From Candidatus Nomurabacteria bacterium (GTDB taxonomy: Bacteria; Patescibacteriota; Minisyncoccia; Phycocordibacterales; Phycocordibacteraceae): a stretch of DNA of 11,991 nucleotides. The position numbers were made by a program, and so were the translations under genes. Shown here piece after piece: positions 6,959-11,991 of this stretch; the stretch's first letter is position 1, and every line of letters starts with the position of its first letter. The stretch is from the NCBI GenBank assembly GCA_943355045.1, contig CALRDY010000010.1:1-11991 (forward strand), written 5' to 3'. The notes below the pieces were generated by a model, which was not told the DNA's origin, made no database searches, and worked only from the letters and a program-made list of their open reading frames with translations.

Positions 6959-6964
6959 TATACT
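6959..6964 (+). promoter_or_regulatory. Possible -10 element of the homing endonuclease gene
   Basis: TATACT, 5 of 6 to consensus, ends 12 bases before the ATG at 6977, so the transcript would have almost no leader. A second TATACT is at 6923-6928. Neither has a convincing -35. Confidence 0.35.
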
Positions 6965-6976
6965 TTTATCTAATAT

Positions 6977-7429
6977 ATGGAATACAAGAAAGTACGGAAC
7001 ATGTCTGAGTCCGAAGCGGCATACTTGGCGGGGCTGATTGATGGGGAAGGCACTGTAACACTTACAAGGCGAGAAAGAAATGCTCAGCGAACACTAACTA
7101 TCACTATCGCCAATACTGAGCGTGTACTTCTCGAATATTCGCTCAGTGTAATTGGAGCCGGTGTGATTTCGTCTAAACGGGTCCAGAAGATGAATCACAC
7201 TCCTTCGTTCGCATATAGAATAACAGGACGACAGGCTCTTTCCGTGTTGCAGCAAATATTCCCTTTCTTGCGCTCGTATAAGAAAGAGCGCGCCGAATTT
7301 GCATTGACTGAATATATCAATGTTACCCCGCGAAATGGACGATACGATCAAATCCTATTGAAGAAGAAGTGGGAGTTTGACAATAGATTTCTGCGCATAA
7401 CCGCAAAGCAAACAGCACTCTCAAAGTGA
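6977..7429 (+). CDS. Free-standing LAGLIDADG homing endonuclease (single motif)
   Basis: A 150-residue protein with one LAGLIDGEG motif (residues 17-25), a form of LAGLIDADG. Glu24 is in the metal-binding position. The flanking YLAGLIDGEGTVTL helix-strand and the later ALSVLQQIFPFLRSYKKERAEFALTEYI helix fit the alpha-beta-beta-alpha-beta-beta-alpha fold. Single-motif members act as homodimers, cutting long, near-palindromic DNA sites to promote their own spread. No intron or intein host surrounds it: the neighbours are an NDT-like gene and the tmRNA gene, so it is free-standing. It is convergent with ssrA, whose mature 3' end is 22 bases beyond its stop. The stop codon lies inside a 17-bp perfect hairpin. 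The gene looks more A/T-rich than typA or ftsH and has no SD. Similar single-motif proteins are sometimes WhiA-like or intron remnants, but the length and complete fold argue for an intact endonuclease. Confidence 0.85.
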   Translation: MEYKKVRNMSESEAAYLAGLIDGEGTVTLTRRERNAQRTLTITIANTERVLLEYSLSVIGAGVISSKRVQKMNHTPSFAYRITGRQALSVLQQIFPFLRSYKKERAEFALTEYINVTPRNGRYDQILLKKKWEFDNRFLRITAKQTALSK

Positions 7430-7443
7430 GAGTGCTGTTTGCT
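7407..7443. terminator. Perfect 17-bp hairpin between the endonuclease gene and ssrA (bidirectional terminator candidate)
   Basis: AGCAAACAGCACTCTCA (7407-7423) and its exact complement (7427-7443) surround an AAG centre. It contains the last codons and TGA stop of the endonuclease and lies 7 bases past the tmRNA 3' end on the minus strand. Neither side has a real T tract (minus TTGCGG, plus AAAGCTG), so it may be a terminator of a less standard kind or a 3'-processing and protection hairpin. Confidence 0.65.
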
Positions 7444-7450
7444 AAAGCTG

Positions 7451-7854
7451 TGGAGGCGGCGGAAATCGAATCCGCGTCCGAATCTGTTTATGAAAGCGCT
7501 TCTACGACGCATAGTCAGCGTTATCTTTAAGGCAGGATGCGAAGAACGCAGACGAAACCATTCCTGCCCGATCCCTTATCTAGATGTGCCGGACGGGATT
7601 CCGGACATCGATCCTATAGATGATTCCACCCCGGCCTCTGGCTATAGGAGCCCGAGAGGTGAGATGTCGCTTGGCGAGGTGCGGTTAGGCAGTCGCGAAA
7701 GCGAACGAGAAGTCCTTCATACCGAAGTACGGGGACTTCACGCTTGCTAGAGTGTTCTTTGCAAGTATGTTTTCCCGCCAGATTAAAGTGTTGGGCGGGA
7801 GTGCACTGCGTCGCACGTCTTTCAAGGAACAAACCGTCAAAGCCGGTCACCCCC
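7451..7854 (-). ncRNA. ssrA: tmRNA (transfer-messenger RNA)
   Basis: The tRNA-like ends are clear. On the minus strand the 5' end GGGGGTGACCGGCTTTGACGG (starting at 7854) pairs its first seven bases with CGCCTCC near the 3' end (two G-U wobbles). A T-arm with stem GCGGA/TCCGC and a 7-base TTCGATT loop precedes it. The discriminator A is base 7451; CCA is not encoded (the genome continues CAG). The length of 404 nt is normal. The tag frame closes with TAA at 7687-7685. A resume codon GCA at 7762-7760 would give 25 residues, beginning AKNTL and ending FAFATA; GCA at 7747 would give 20. The ending -ATA differs from the usual -LAA. tmRNA with SmpB rescues stalled ribosomes and tags the product for proteolysis. 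smpB lies 45 bases upstream on the same strand. Confidence 0.92.
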
Positions 7855-7863
7855 GGAGAGAGC

Positions 7864-7872
7864 AGGATACCA
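7864..7872 (-). promoter_or_regulatory. Possible extended -10 promoter of ssrA
   Basis: On the minus strand TGG-TATCCT (7872-7864) forms an extended -10 (TGn) ending 9 bases before the tmRNA 5' G at 7854. No clear -35 is visible. Read-through from smpB with processing is the alternative. Confidence 0.4.
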
Positions 7873-7899
7873 TTCCCGCGCTTTCCGTGACTGATCGCA

Positions 7900-8343
7900 C
7901 TAGCGGTTTTTCAACACTCGTCCGACTTCGCGCATCGCATCGCGCTTTTTCAAGTCTTCGCGGCGATCGGCTTTGCCTTTGCCGCGGACGATAGCGATGC
8001 GCGCCTTCACGAATCTGCCACTAGTATATACCTCAAGAGGCACGATTGTCAACCCTTTCTTCGACTCTTTATCGGCGAGCAGCGCTATTTCTTTCTTCGC
8101 GAGCAGGAGTCGACGCGCCCGTTCGGGATCGTAGCTTTTCGGCATGTTCGCCGCTTGGTACGGCGGAATCGTCATGCCGACGATGAATGCTTCGCCGCCG
8201 CGCACCACCACCCGCGAGCCTTCGAGCGAGCCGAGGCTGCCGCGAAGCGCCTTTACCTCCTGACCGAGCAGCTCGATACCCGCCGAGAAGGTCTCGAGTA
8301 TTTCGTAGAGCATATGCGCTTTCTTGTTTTTGATGAGGGTCAT
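7900..8343 (-). CDS. smpB: SsrA-binding protein SmpB
   Basis: A 147-residue basic protein of normal SmpB length. The start LIKNKKAHMLYEILETFSAGIELLGQEVKALR (3-34) matches the conserved N-terminal strand set. SRVVVRGGEAFIVGMTIPPYQAAN (43-66) and the YDPERARRLLLAKKEI region (71-86) are typical. The tail GKGKADRREDLKKRDAMREVGR (121-142) is the positively charged helix that enters the mRNA channel in trans-translation. SmpB binds the tRNA-like domain of tmRNA and delivers it to stalled ribosomes, consistent with ssrA 45 bases downstream. An upstream ATG at 8412 would add 23 residues with no family match, so the ATG at 8343 is preferred. No SD precedes it. The promoter region is shared with the divergent ftsH. 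Confidence 0.96.
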   Translation of the reverse strand: MTLIKNKKAHMLYEILETFSAGIELLGQEVKALRGSLGSLEGSRVVVRGGEAFIVGMTIPPYQAANMPKSYDPERARRLLLAKKEIALLADKESKKGLTIVPLEVYTSGRFVKARIAIVRGKGKADRREDLKKRDAMREVGRVLKNR

Positions 8344-8390
8344 GAGGGTGGCGAAATGAGGGTAGTGACTTTCTCTTCTCGCATACGCAG

Positions 8391-8396
8391 AGTATA
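8391..8396 (-). promoter_or_regulatory. Possible -10 element of smpB
   Basis: On the minus strand TATACT (8396-8391) would start transcription near 8384, giving a leader of about 40 bases to the ATG at 8343. No good -35 is seen. It lies in the 134-bp divergent smpB/ftsH intergenic region. Confidence 0.35.
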
Positions 8397-8465
8397 CCCA
8401 GCACTCACGCATTGGTATATAGGTTGGGATTGAAAAATGGAAGTTACAAAAAGTGAGTGCTAGGG

Positions 8466-8471
8466 TATAGT
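8466..8471 (+). promoter_or_regulatory. -10 element of ftsH, implying a leaderless transcript
   Basis: TATAGT (5 of 6 to consensus) is followed by ACTTTC and then the ATG at 8478. A usual 6-7 base distance puts the transcript start on or next to the A of the start codon. A weak -35 (TTACAA, about 16 bases upstream) is present. Confidence 0.55.
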
Positions 8472-8477
8472 ACTTTC

Positions 8478-10448
8478 ATGGCAACTGCATCCCCAAAAAA
8501 GCCGAAAGTCGTACCTGCAAGCAAACAGGGAAAGAAACCTGTAGCACCGTTCCTGGGGCGGCGCGGTCTGAAAATGCTCTTCGGCGGTCCGTCATTTTTC
8601 GGTAATCTCGCGACGACCGTTCTCATATTCTTGCTTCTCATGAGCGCGTACTCGCTTGTCGAGAGTCTCAGTAAGCCGAGTACCGACGTGCCGCTCTCGG
8701 TCGTCGCGGCCGATGTTGCAGCAGGGAAGATACGCGAGATTACCGTAAACGGCGATTCGCTCGATCTCATCTACACTGACGAAACCACGAAGACCTCGCG
8801 CAAAGATCCGTCCGCGGGCCTTCCGGAGACGCTCGCGACCTATGGCGTGACGCCGGCAGAGCTTGCGAAAGTGTCAATTACGATACAAGGACAATCCGGA
8901 TTCCAGTTCTGGTTCCTCATGCTTGCGCCGGTCTTGATCCCGATCCTTTTCATTGCATTCCTCTTCTGGTTCCTCTCGCGACAGGTAAAGGGCGCGGGCA
9001 TGCAGGCCTTCAGTTTCGGGCAGTCGAAAGCGCGCATCACGGATCCCGCTGATTCCGCGCAGCGCGTTACTTTTGCTGACGTCGCTGGCGCGCGCGAGGC
9101 GAAAGAGGAGTTGCTCGAGATTGTCGACTTCCTCAAGAATCCGAAGAAGTTCCTCGATATCGGCGCGCGGATTCCGAAAGGCATCATCTTGATGGGCGCG
9201 CCAGGCACCGGCAAGACGCTGCTTGCGCGTGCGGTCGCTGGTGAAGCGGGTGTGCCATTCTTCTCGATCTCGGGCTCCGAGTTCGTCGAGATGTTCGTCG
9301 GCGTCGGCGCTTCCCGCGTGCGCGACCTCTTCCAGGTGGCGAAGAAGGCCGCGCCCTCGATTATCTTCGTCGACGAGATCGACGCGGTCGGGCGCGTGCG
9401 CGGTGCGGGAATGGGCGGCGGCAATGACGAGCGCGAGCAGACGCTCAATCAGATCCTCGTCGAGATGGATGGCTTTGAACCGAATGAAAAAGTCGTGGTC
9501 ATGGCGGCGACCAATCGTCCTGACGTGCTCGATCCGGCCTTGCTCCGCCCTGGGCGCTTCGACCGTCGCGTAACGATCGATCTTCCGGATCGCCGCGACC
9601 GCGAGGAAATCTTGAAGGTACATGCGCGCAAGAAGCCGCTCGGCCCGGATGTCGCGCTCGCGGTCATCGCGGAACGCACGCCCGGTTTCTCCGGTGCCGA
9701 GCTCTACTCGCTTATGAACGAAGCCGCGATCCTCGCTGCGCGCGAGAACCGTACGGAAGTTACGCAGTACGACCTCATCCGTTCGATTGAGAAAGTGATG
9801 CTCGGTCCGGAGCGGAAGTCCCACCTGCTCACGAAGAAAGAGAAAGAGCTCACGTCGTATCACGAAGCCGGGCATGCACTCGTCTCTTCGGTACTTCCGA
9901 ATGCCGATCCGGTGCACAAGATTTCCATCATCAGTCGCGGGCGGGCAGCGGGCTATACGCTGAAGCTGCCGTTTGAAGACAGGAAGATGCAGTCGAGAAA
10001 GCAATTCCTCGACGATATCGCGGCGACGCTCGGCGGCTACGTCGCTGAAGAGATGCTCTTCGACGACGTGACGACGGGCCCCAGCAACGATCTCATGGTC
10101 ATAACGGCGCTCGCGCGCGACATGGTCGTGCGCTATGGCATGAGCGAGAAGCTTGGACCGATCGCGTTCGGCGAGCGCCAGCTCGGGAACGAGCCGTACT
10201 CCGAGCATGTCGCGATGCAAATCGATGCCGAAGTCGCACGCATCATCGACGAGGCGAAAATGCGTGCAAAGAAAGTCATTAGCGAACATCGCAAAGTCCT
10301 CGACGCTATCGCAAAGGAACTCATCGAGAAGGAGACTATCGAACGCGACGAGTTTGAAAAAATTCTGATTGCCAACGGCATCACGCCGAAGAAGCGGGAA
10401 GAGGAGGGCATCACGATCGCGCCCATCGTCCCCGGCATCGTCGCATAA
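8478..10448 (+). CDS. ftsH: ATP-dependent zinc metalloprotease FtsH
   Basis: A 656-residue inner-membrane AAA+ protease, at the usual family size. A basic N-terminal tail (1-30) is followed by TM1 (about 43-62), a short extracytoplasmic FtsH_ext-like domain (about 65-140) and TM2 (about 143-168). The AAA+ module has Walker A GAPGTGKT (240-247), pore-loop FVGVGAS (273-279), Walker B IIFVDEID (295-302) and the second region of homology [19 protein letters not shown] (345-363). The zinc protease has HEAGH (462-466) with the third ligand Asp538 in SNDLM. All key residues are present, so it should be active. FtsH degrades unassembled membrane proteins, regulatory proteins and some SsrA-tagged proteins, which fits the smpB/ssrA neighbourhood. 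The ATG at 8478 is chosen over a TTG at 8457 because the -10 box lies between them and family homology does not need the extra residues. The gene is single, with tRNA-Ile convergent 8 bases downstream. Confidence 0.97.
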   Translation: MATASPKKPKVVPASKQGKKPVAPFLGRRGLKMLFGGPSFFGNLATTVLIFLLLMSAYSLVESLSKPSTDVPLSVVAADVAAGKIREITVNGDSLDLIYTDETTKTSRKDPSAGLPETLATYGVTPAELAKVSITIQGQSGFQFWFLMLAPVLIPILFIAFLFWFLSRQVKGAGMQAFSFGQSKARITDPADSAQRVTFADVAGAREAKEELLEIVDFLKNPKKFLDIGARIPKGIILMGAPGTGKTLLARAVAGEAGVPFFSISGSEFVEMFVGVGASRVRDLFQVAKKAAPSIIFVDEIDAVGRVRGAGMGGGNDEREQTLNQILVEMDGFEPNEKVVVMAATNRPDVLDPALLRPGRFDRRVTIDLPDRRDREEILKVHARKKPLGPDVALAVIAERTPGFSGAELYSLMNEAAILAARENRTEVTQYDLIRSIEKVMLGPERKSHLLTKKEKELTSYHEAGHALVSSVLPNADPVHKISIISRGRAAGYTLKLPFEDRKMQSRKQFLDDIAATLGGYVAEEMLFDDVTTGPSNDLMVITALARDMVVRYGMSEKLGPIAFGERQLGNEPYSEHVAMQIDAEVARIIDEAKMRAKKVISEHRKVLDAIAKELIEKETIERDEFEKILIANGITPKKREEEGITIAPIVPGIVA

Positions 10449-10456
10449 ACGTTTAG

Positions 10457-10530
10457 TCCACCCGCTTGGACTCGAACCAAGGACCCTCGAGGTATAAGCT
10501 CGATGCTCTAACCAACTGAGCTACGGGTGG
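10457..10530 (-). tRNA. tRNA-Ile with UAU anticodon (reads AUA)
   Basis: A 74-nt cloverleaf. Acceptor stem CCACCCG/CGGGTGG; D-arm GCTC-AGTTGGTTA-GAGC; anticodon stem TCGAG/CTCGA with loop CTTATAC, so U33, anticodon T-A-T, A37; variable loop GGGTC; T-arm CTTGG-TTCGAGT-CCAAG; discriminator A at 10457. CCA is not encoded (CTA follows). U36 with A37 fits t6A modification for ANN codons. Anticodon UAU pairs with AUA (Ile). Most bacteria read AUA with a CAU tRNA converted by lysidine (TilS); a true UAU tRNA is uncommon. The 3' end is 8 bases from the ftsH stop, in convergent orientation, with no obvious terminator between. Confidence 0.93.
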
Positions 10531-10674
10531 AAGTCAGAAAACATTTCGCACTTTCATACTCTAGCGCACGACTACTCTAAATGCATCTCGCTCGATTATA
10601 GGACTCTTTATTTATCCTTGATTGTTCGGGGACTCAAGACCTTGTGGGTGTACCATGAAATACACATAGAAATT

Positions 10675-11226
10675 ATGTCGAAAGTTCATTTTTTAAAGAC
10701 AGCGCTTAAGGATTATAAAGTCGGAGCGCTTACCCCGAGCTCTAATTTCGTTGTGAAGCAGATTTTAAAAAATCTTCCACATCACTCGCGCGCGTGCATC
10801 GTCGAATACGGGGCAGGGGACGGCGTCATCACCAAGGCGCTTTTGGAACACATGCCCCACGACGGCACGCTCGTGGTCATCGAGATGAATCCGCATTTCG
10901 TCGCGCTCCTCAAGAAGATCCATGATCCGCGACTACAAGTGATACACGGAAACGTCGTGAAGATCTGCAAAGATCTTTCCGATTTGAAACTTCCGCGCAT
11001 CGATGCCGTCGTCTCCGGCATCCCGTTCTCCTTTCTTCGTTCAAACGAGCGGCATCTGATCGCAAGCCAGACGTTCGAGAATCTTTCGGAGCACGGCCGC
11101 TTCATTTTATATCAGATTTCCCCGCTCATGCTTCCGTACCTCAAAAGATATTTTAAGAAAAAAGTAGACCTCTCACTCGAGGTCCGCAATTTCCCGCCGT
11201 ACTTCATCATGGTCGCGGAAAAATAA
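10675..11226 (+). CDS. Class I SAM-dependent methyltransferase, phospholipid N-methyltransferase-like (COG3963 type)
   Basis: A 183-residue Rossmann methyltransferase. The N-terminal HFLKTALKDYKVGALTPSSNFVVKQIL (5-31) carries the FL..W/K...VGA..PSS pattern of the PmtA/phospholipid N-methyltransferase group. Motif I EYGAGDGVIT (44-53) binds SAM, Glu70 ends strand beta-2 (VVIEMNPHF), and GN at 92-93 precedes the adenine site. The motif IV strand AVVSGIPFSF (111-120) resembles the VVSGLP of COG3963; it differs from the (N/D)PPY of base methylases. The family methylates phosphatidylethanolamine, but some members are rRNA-dimethylase-like, so the substrate is unproven. There is no transmembrane segment; a peripheral membrane association is possible. 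The ATG at 10675 is chosen over a TTG at 10618 because homology begins there. No SD or convincing promoter is visible. An unrelated orphan gene follows. Confidence 0.78.
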   Translation: MSKVHFLKTALKDYKVGALTPSSNFVVKQILKNLPHHSRACIVEYGAGDGVITKALLEHMPHDGTLVVIEMNPHFVALLKKIHDPRLQVIHGNVVKICKDLSDLKLPRIDAVVSGIPFSFLRSNERHLIASQTFENLSEHGRFILYQISPLMLPYLKRYFKKKVDLSLEVRNFPPYFIMVAEK

Positions 11227-11262
11227 TTTGTACGCACAAAGACTATGCCTATTGCACTAGTA

Positions 11263-11292
11263 TTGACAATCAGAGACGTATATGTATATAAT
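11263..11292 (+). promoter_or_regulatory. Consensus sigma70 promoter of the 81-residue orphan gene
   Basis: TTGACA (11263-11268), an 18-base spacer and TATAAT (11287-11292): both hexamers are perfect. The start is predicted near 11299, giving a 29-base leader that contains AAGGAGG (11316-11322) 5 bases before the ATG. It is the strongest promoter in the window. Confidence 0.85.
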
Positions 11293-11327
11293 TCACTTTA
11301 GAAAATCCAACAACCAAGGAGGGTATC

Positions 11328-11573
11328 ATGGAGAAAAACGAAATCGTAATCGAGGGTATAACGTCAAAGCAAGTAGAGGCTTTTCTCGATGACACCATAC
11401 AGTTGGCCTGGACCTCGCTCGACTCCTACCATATCCTCCGCTGCCTGTTTGGGATCGGAGCATACCGCTCTACGCACCTCAATCTCGAAGATGTCAGGAC
11501 CGAATTCGGTCCTGCGAAGGTCGAGCGGGCCTTCTGGGAGGTCAGTGCATACGGGCGAGGCTTCAGGGGCTAA
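11328..11573 (+). CDS. Small orphan protein of unknown function (81 residues)
   Basis: I do not recognise a family. The protein is soluble-looking, with no signal peptide or membrane span. It has an acidic first half (EKNEIVIEGITSKQVEAFLDDTIQ, 2-25), a hydrophobic helix-like centre (SLDSYHILRCLFGIGAY, 30-46) with a single Cys39, a second mixed helix (DVRTEFGPAKVERAFWEVSAY, 55-75) and a glycine-rich basic end. The EGITSKQVEAFLDD start and the -EVRTEFGPAKVERAFWEV-like helix could suggest a small regulator or adaptor, but no defined DNA-binding motif is clear. The gene sits alone between the methyltransferase gene and recG, with a perfect promoter, strong SD and intrinsic terminator, so it is likely well transcribed. 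It shares this self-contained style with the genes at 4638-6819. It is real on expression-signal grounds; its function is unknown. Confidence 0.75.
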   Translation: MEKNEIVIEGITSKQVEAFLDDTIQLAWTSLDSYHILRCLFGIGAYRSTHLNLEDVRTEFGPAKVERAFWEVSAYGRGFRG

Positions 11574-11592
11574 AACACCACAAACCACTAAC

Positions 11593-11620
11593 ACGACGAG
11601 CTGTGTGCTCGTCGTTTTGT
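11593..11620 (+). terminator. Intrinsic terminator of the 81-residue orphan gene
   Basis: ACGACGAGC (11593-11601) and its complement GCTCGTCGT (11607-11615) make a 9-bp stem with a TGTGT loop. The run TTTTGT begins at the end of the stem (11615-11620). It is 19 bases past the stop. Confidence 0.85.
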
Positions 11621-11661
11621 ATTCCGTCCCTGCCTTTATAGAGATAAGGGTGATTGCATAA

Positions 11662-11991
11662 TTATTCCAAATGTATGTCGCGGTCGGCGGCGAGGGCGCG
11701 GAGCGCGAGGACGGGATGATTTTTTAATTCGGGATCTTTTGCAATGAGTCGTGCCGCTTCGGTGCGCGCCGCTTCCACGAGCTTGATATTTTTCAGCGCT
11801 TCCATTGCGATGTCGGAGACGCCCCACTGCTTGCCACCGACGAGCTCGCCGGCGCCGCGCAAAGCGAGGTCGTATTCTGCGAGCTCGAAGCCGTTCTTTG
11901 CAGTCGTAAAGGCTTTCATGCGGTCTCGGGTTGTCTGGCCAAACGATTCTGGCAAAGCGAAGCAGTACGACTGATGCGTGGAGCGGAGGAC
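11662..11991 (-). CDS. recG: ATP-dependent DNA helicase RecG, C-terminal part (truncated by window edge)
   Basis: The frame is open from the right edge to its stop at 11662, giving about 109 residues. It contains a SYCFALPESFGQTTRDRMKAF-like segment followed by NGFELAEYDLALRGAGELVGGKQWGVSD and the closing helices LVEAARTEAARLIAKDPELKNHPVLALRAL. The DGF-x-[IL]AE-x-DL-x-[LR]RG-x-GE-x-x-G-x-x-QSG pattern is the signature of the RecG C-terminal domain (its TRG-adjacent wedge, which couples ATP hydrolysis to fork reversal). The helicase motifs and N-terminal wedge domain lie outside the window. RecG remodels stalled replication forks and Holliday junctions. It is convergent with the 81-residue orphan gene, whose terminator lies about 40 bases beyond the recG stop; no obvious terminator of its own is visible. 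Mfd and PriA share the helicase core, but this C-terminal pattern fits RecG best. Confidence 0.9.
   Translation of the reverse strand, partial: VLRSTHQSYCFALPESFGQTTRDRMKAFTTAKNGFELAEYDLALRGAGELVGGKQWGVSDIAMEALKNIKLVEAARTEAARLIAKDPELKNHPVLALRALAADRDIHLE

Noticed and set aside
7614..7850. Minus-strand and plus-strand short open frames (7439-7750, 7614-7850) in the ssrA region
   Set aside because: The sequence is the tmRNA gene; only the tag frame ending at 7685 is expected to be translated.
8874..10289. 471-codon minus-strand open frame inside ftsH
   Set aside because: It is an antisense shadow of FtsH with low-complexity charged composition and no start signal.
10540..10610. TAGAGTA repeated twice and TATAAT on the minus strand as the tRNA promoter
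   Set aside because: No matching -35 at usable spacing; the short repeats could be chance.
10618..10674. TTG start that would extend the methyltransferase by 19 residues
   Set aside because: The extra residues have no family match, and the ATG at 10675 gives the normal N-terminus.
1..11991. CRISPR arrays, insertion sequences, rRNA genes
   Set aside because: No regularly spaced direct repeats, transposase-like frames, terminal inverted repeats or rRNA-like segments were found by eye on either strand.

Overview
The window looks like part of a chromosome from an uncultivated, reduced-genome bacterium. I favour a Candidate Phyla Radiation (Patescibacteria/Parcubacteria-like) lineage. Reasons: short intergenic gaps, a mix of housekeeping genes without larger operons, several genes with no Shine-Dalgarno (SD) sequence, tRNA and tmRNA genes with no encoded CCA, and an unusual tRNA-Ile(UAU). 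This placement is an inference from style and content, not from a marker-gene tree.

Layout. (1) 2-2690: the 3' part of a pirin-family gene, a divalent-metal (Nramp-like) transporter and a short-chain dehydrogenase, all on the + strand. (2) 2745-4529: the translational GTPase typA/bipA with its own promoter, ending in a pair of convergent terminators at 4567-4632. (3) 4638-6819: three minus-strand genes, each with its own promoter, strong SD sequence and intrinsic terminator. They are a degenerate orotate phosphoribosyltransferase (OPRT) paralogue, an intact OPRT (pyrE) and a protein resembling the nucleoside 2-deoxyribosyltransferase/DUF4406 fold. Two of the three promoters are near-copies of each other. 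(4) 6977-7429: a free-standing LAGLIDADG homing endonuclease, convergent with the tmRNA gene (ssrA, 7451-7854, minus). A perfect 17-bp hairpin lies between them. ssrA follows smpB (7900-8343, minus). (5) 8478-10448: ftsH, divergent from smpB and probably translated from a leaderless mRNA. Just beyond it, on the minus strand, is tRNA-Ile(UAU). (6) 10675-11226: a phospholipid N-methyltransferase-like SAM enzyme; 11328-11573: an 81-residue orphan with a consensus promoter, strong SD and terminator; 11662 to the right edge: the C-terminal part of recG on the minus strand.

How it fits together. smpB, ssrA and ftsH are classical protein quality-control partners: trans-translation tags stalled nascent chains, and FtsH is one of the proteases that can degrade tagged or damaged proteins. 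typA and recG belong to ribosome and replication maintenance. The block 4638-7429 reads as an accessory insertion between typA and the 3' end of ssrA. Its genes have a different expression style (own promoter, SD and terminator) from the surrounding genes, two of its members are OPRT homologues, and it carries a homing endonuclease. The most unusual items are the adjacent intact and degenerate OPRT pair with duplicated control elements, the tRNA-Ile(UAU) that would bypass lysidine-based AUA decoding, and the long atypical tmRNA tag. No stretch above 300 bases lacks a gene or RNA gene.
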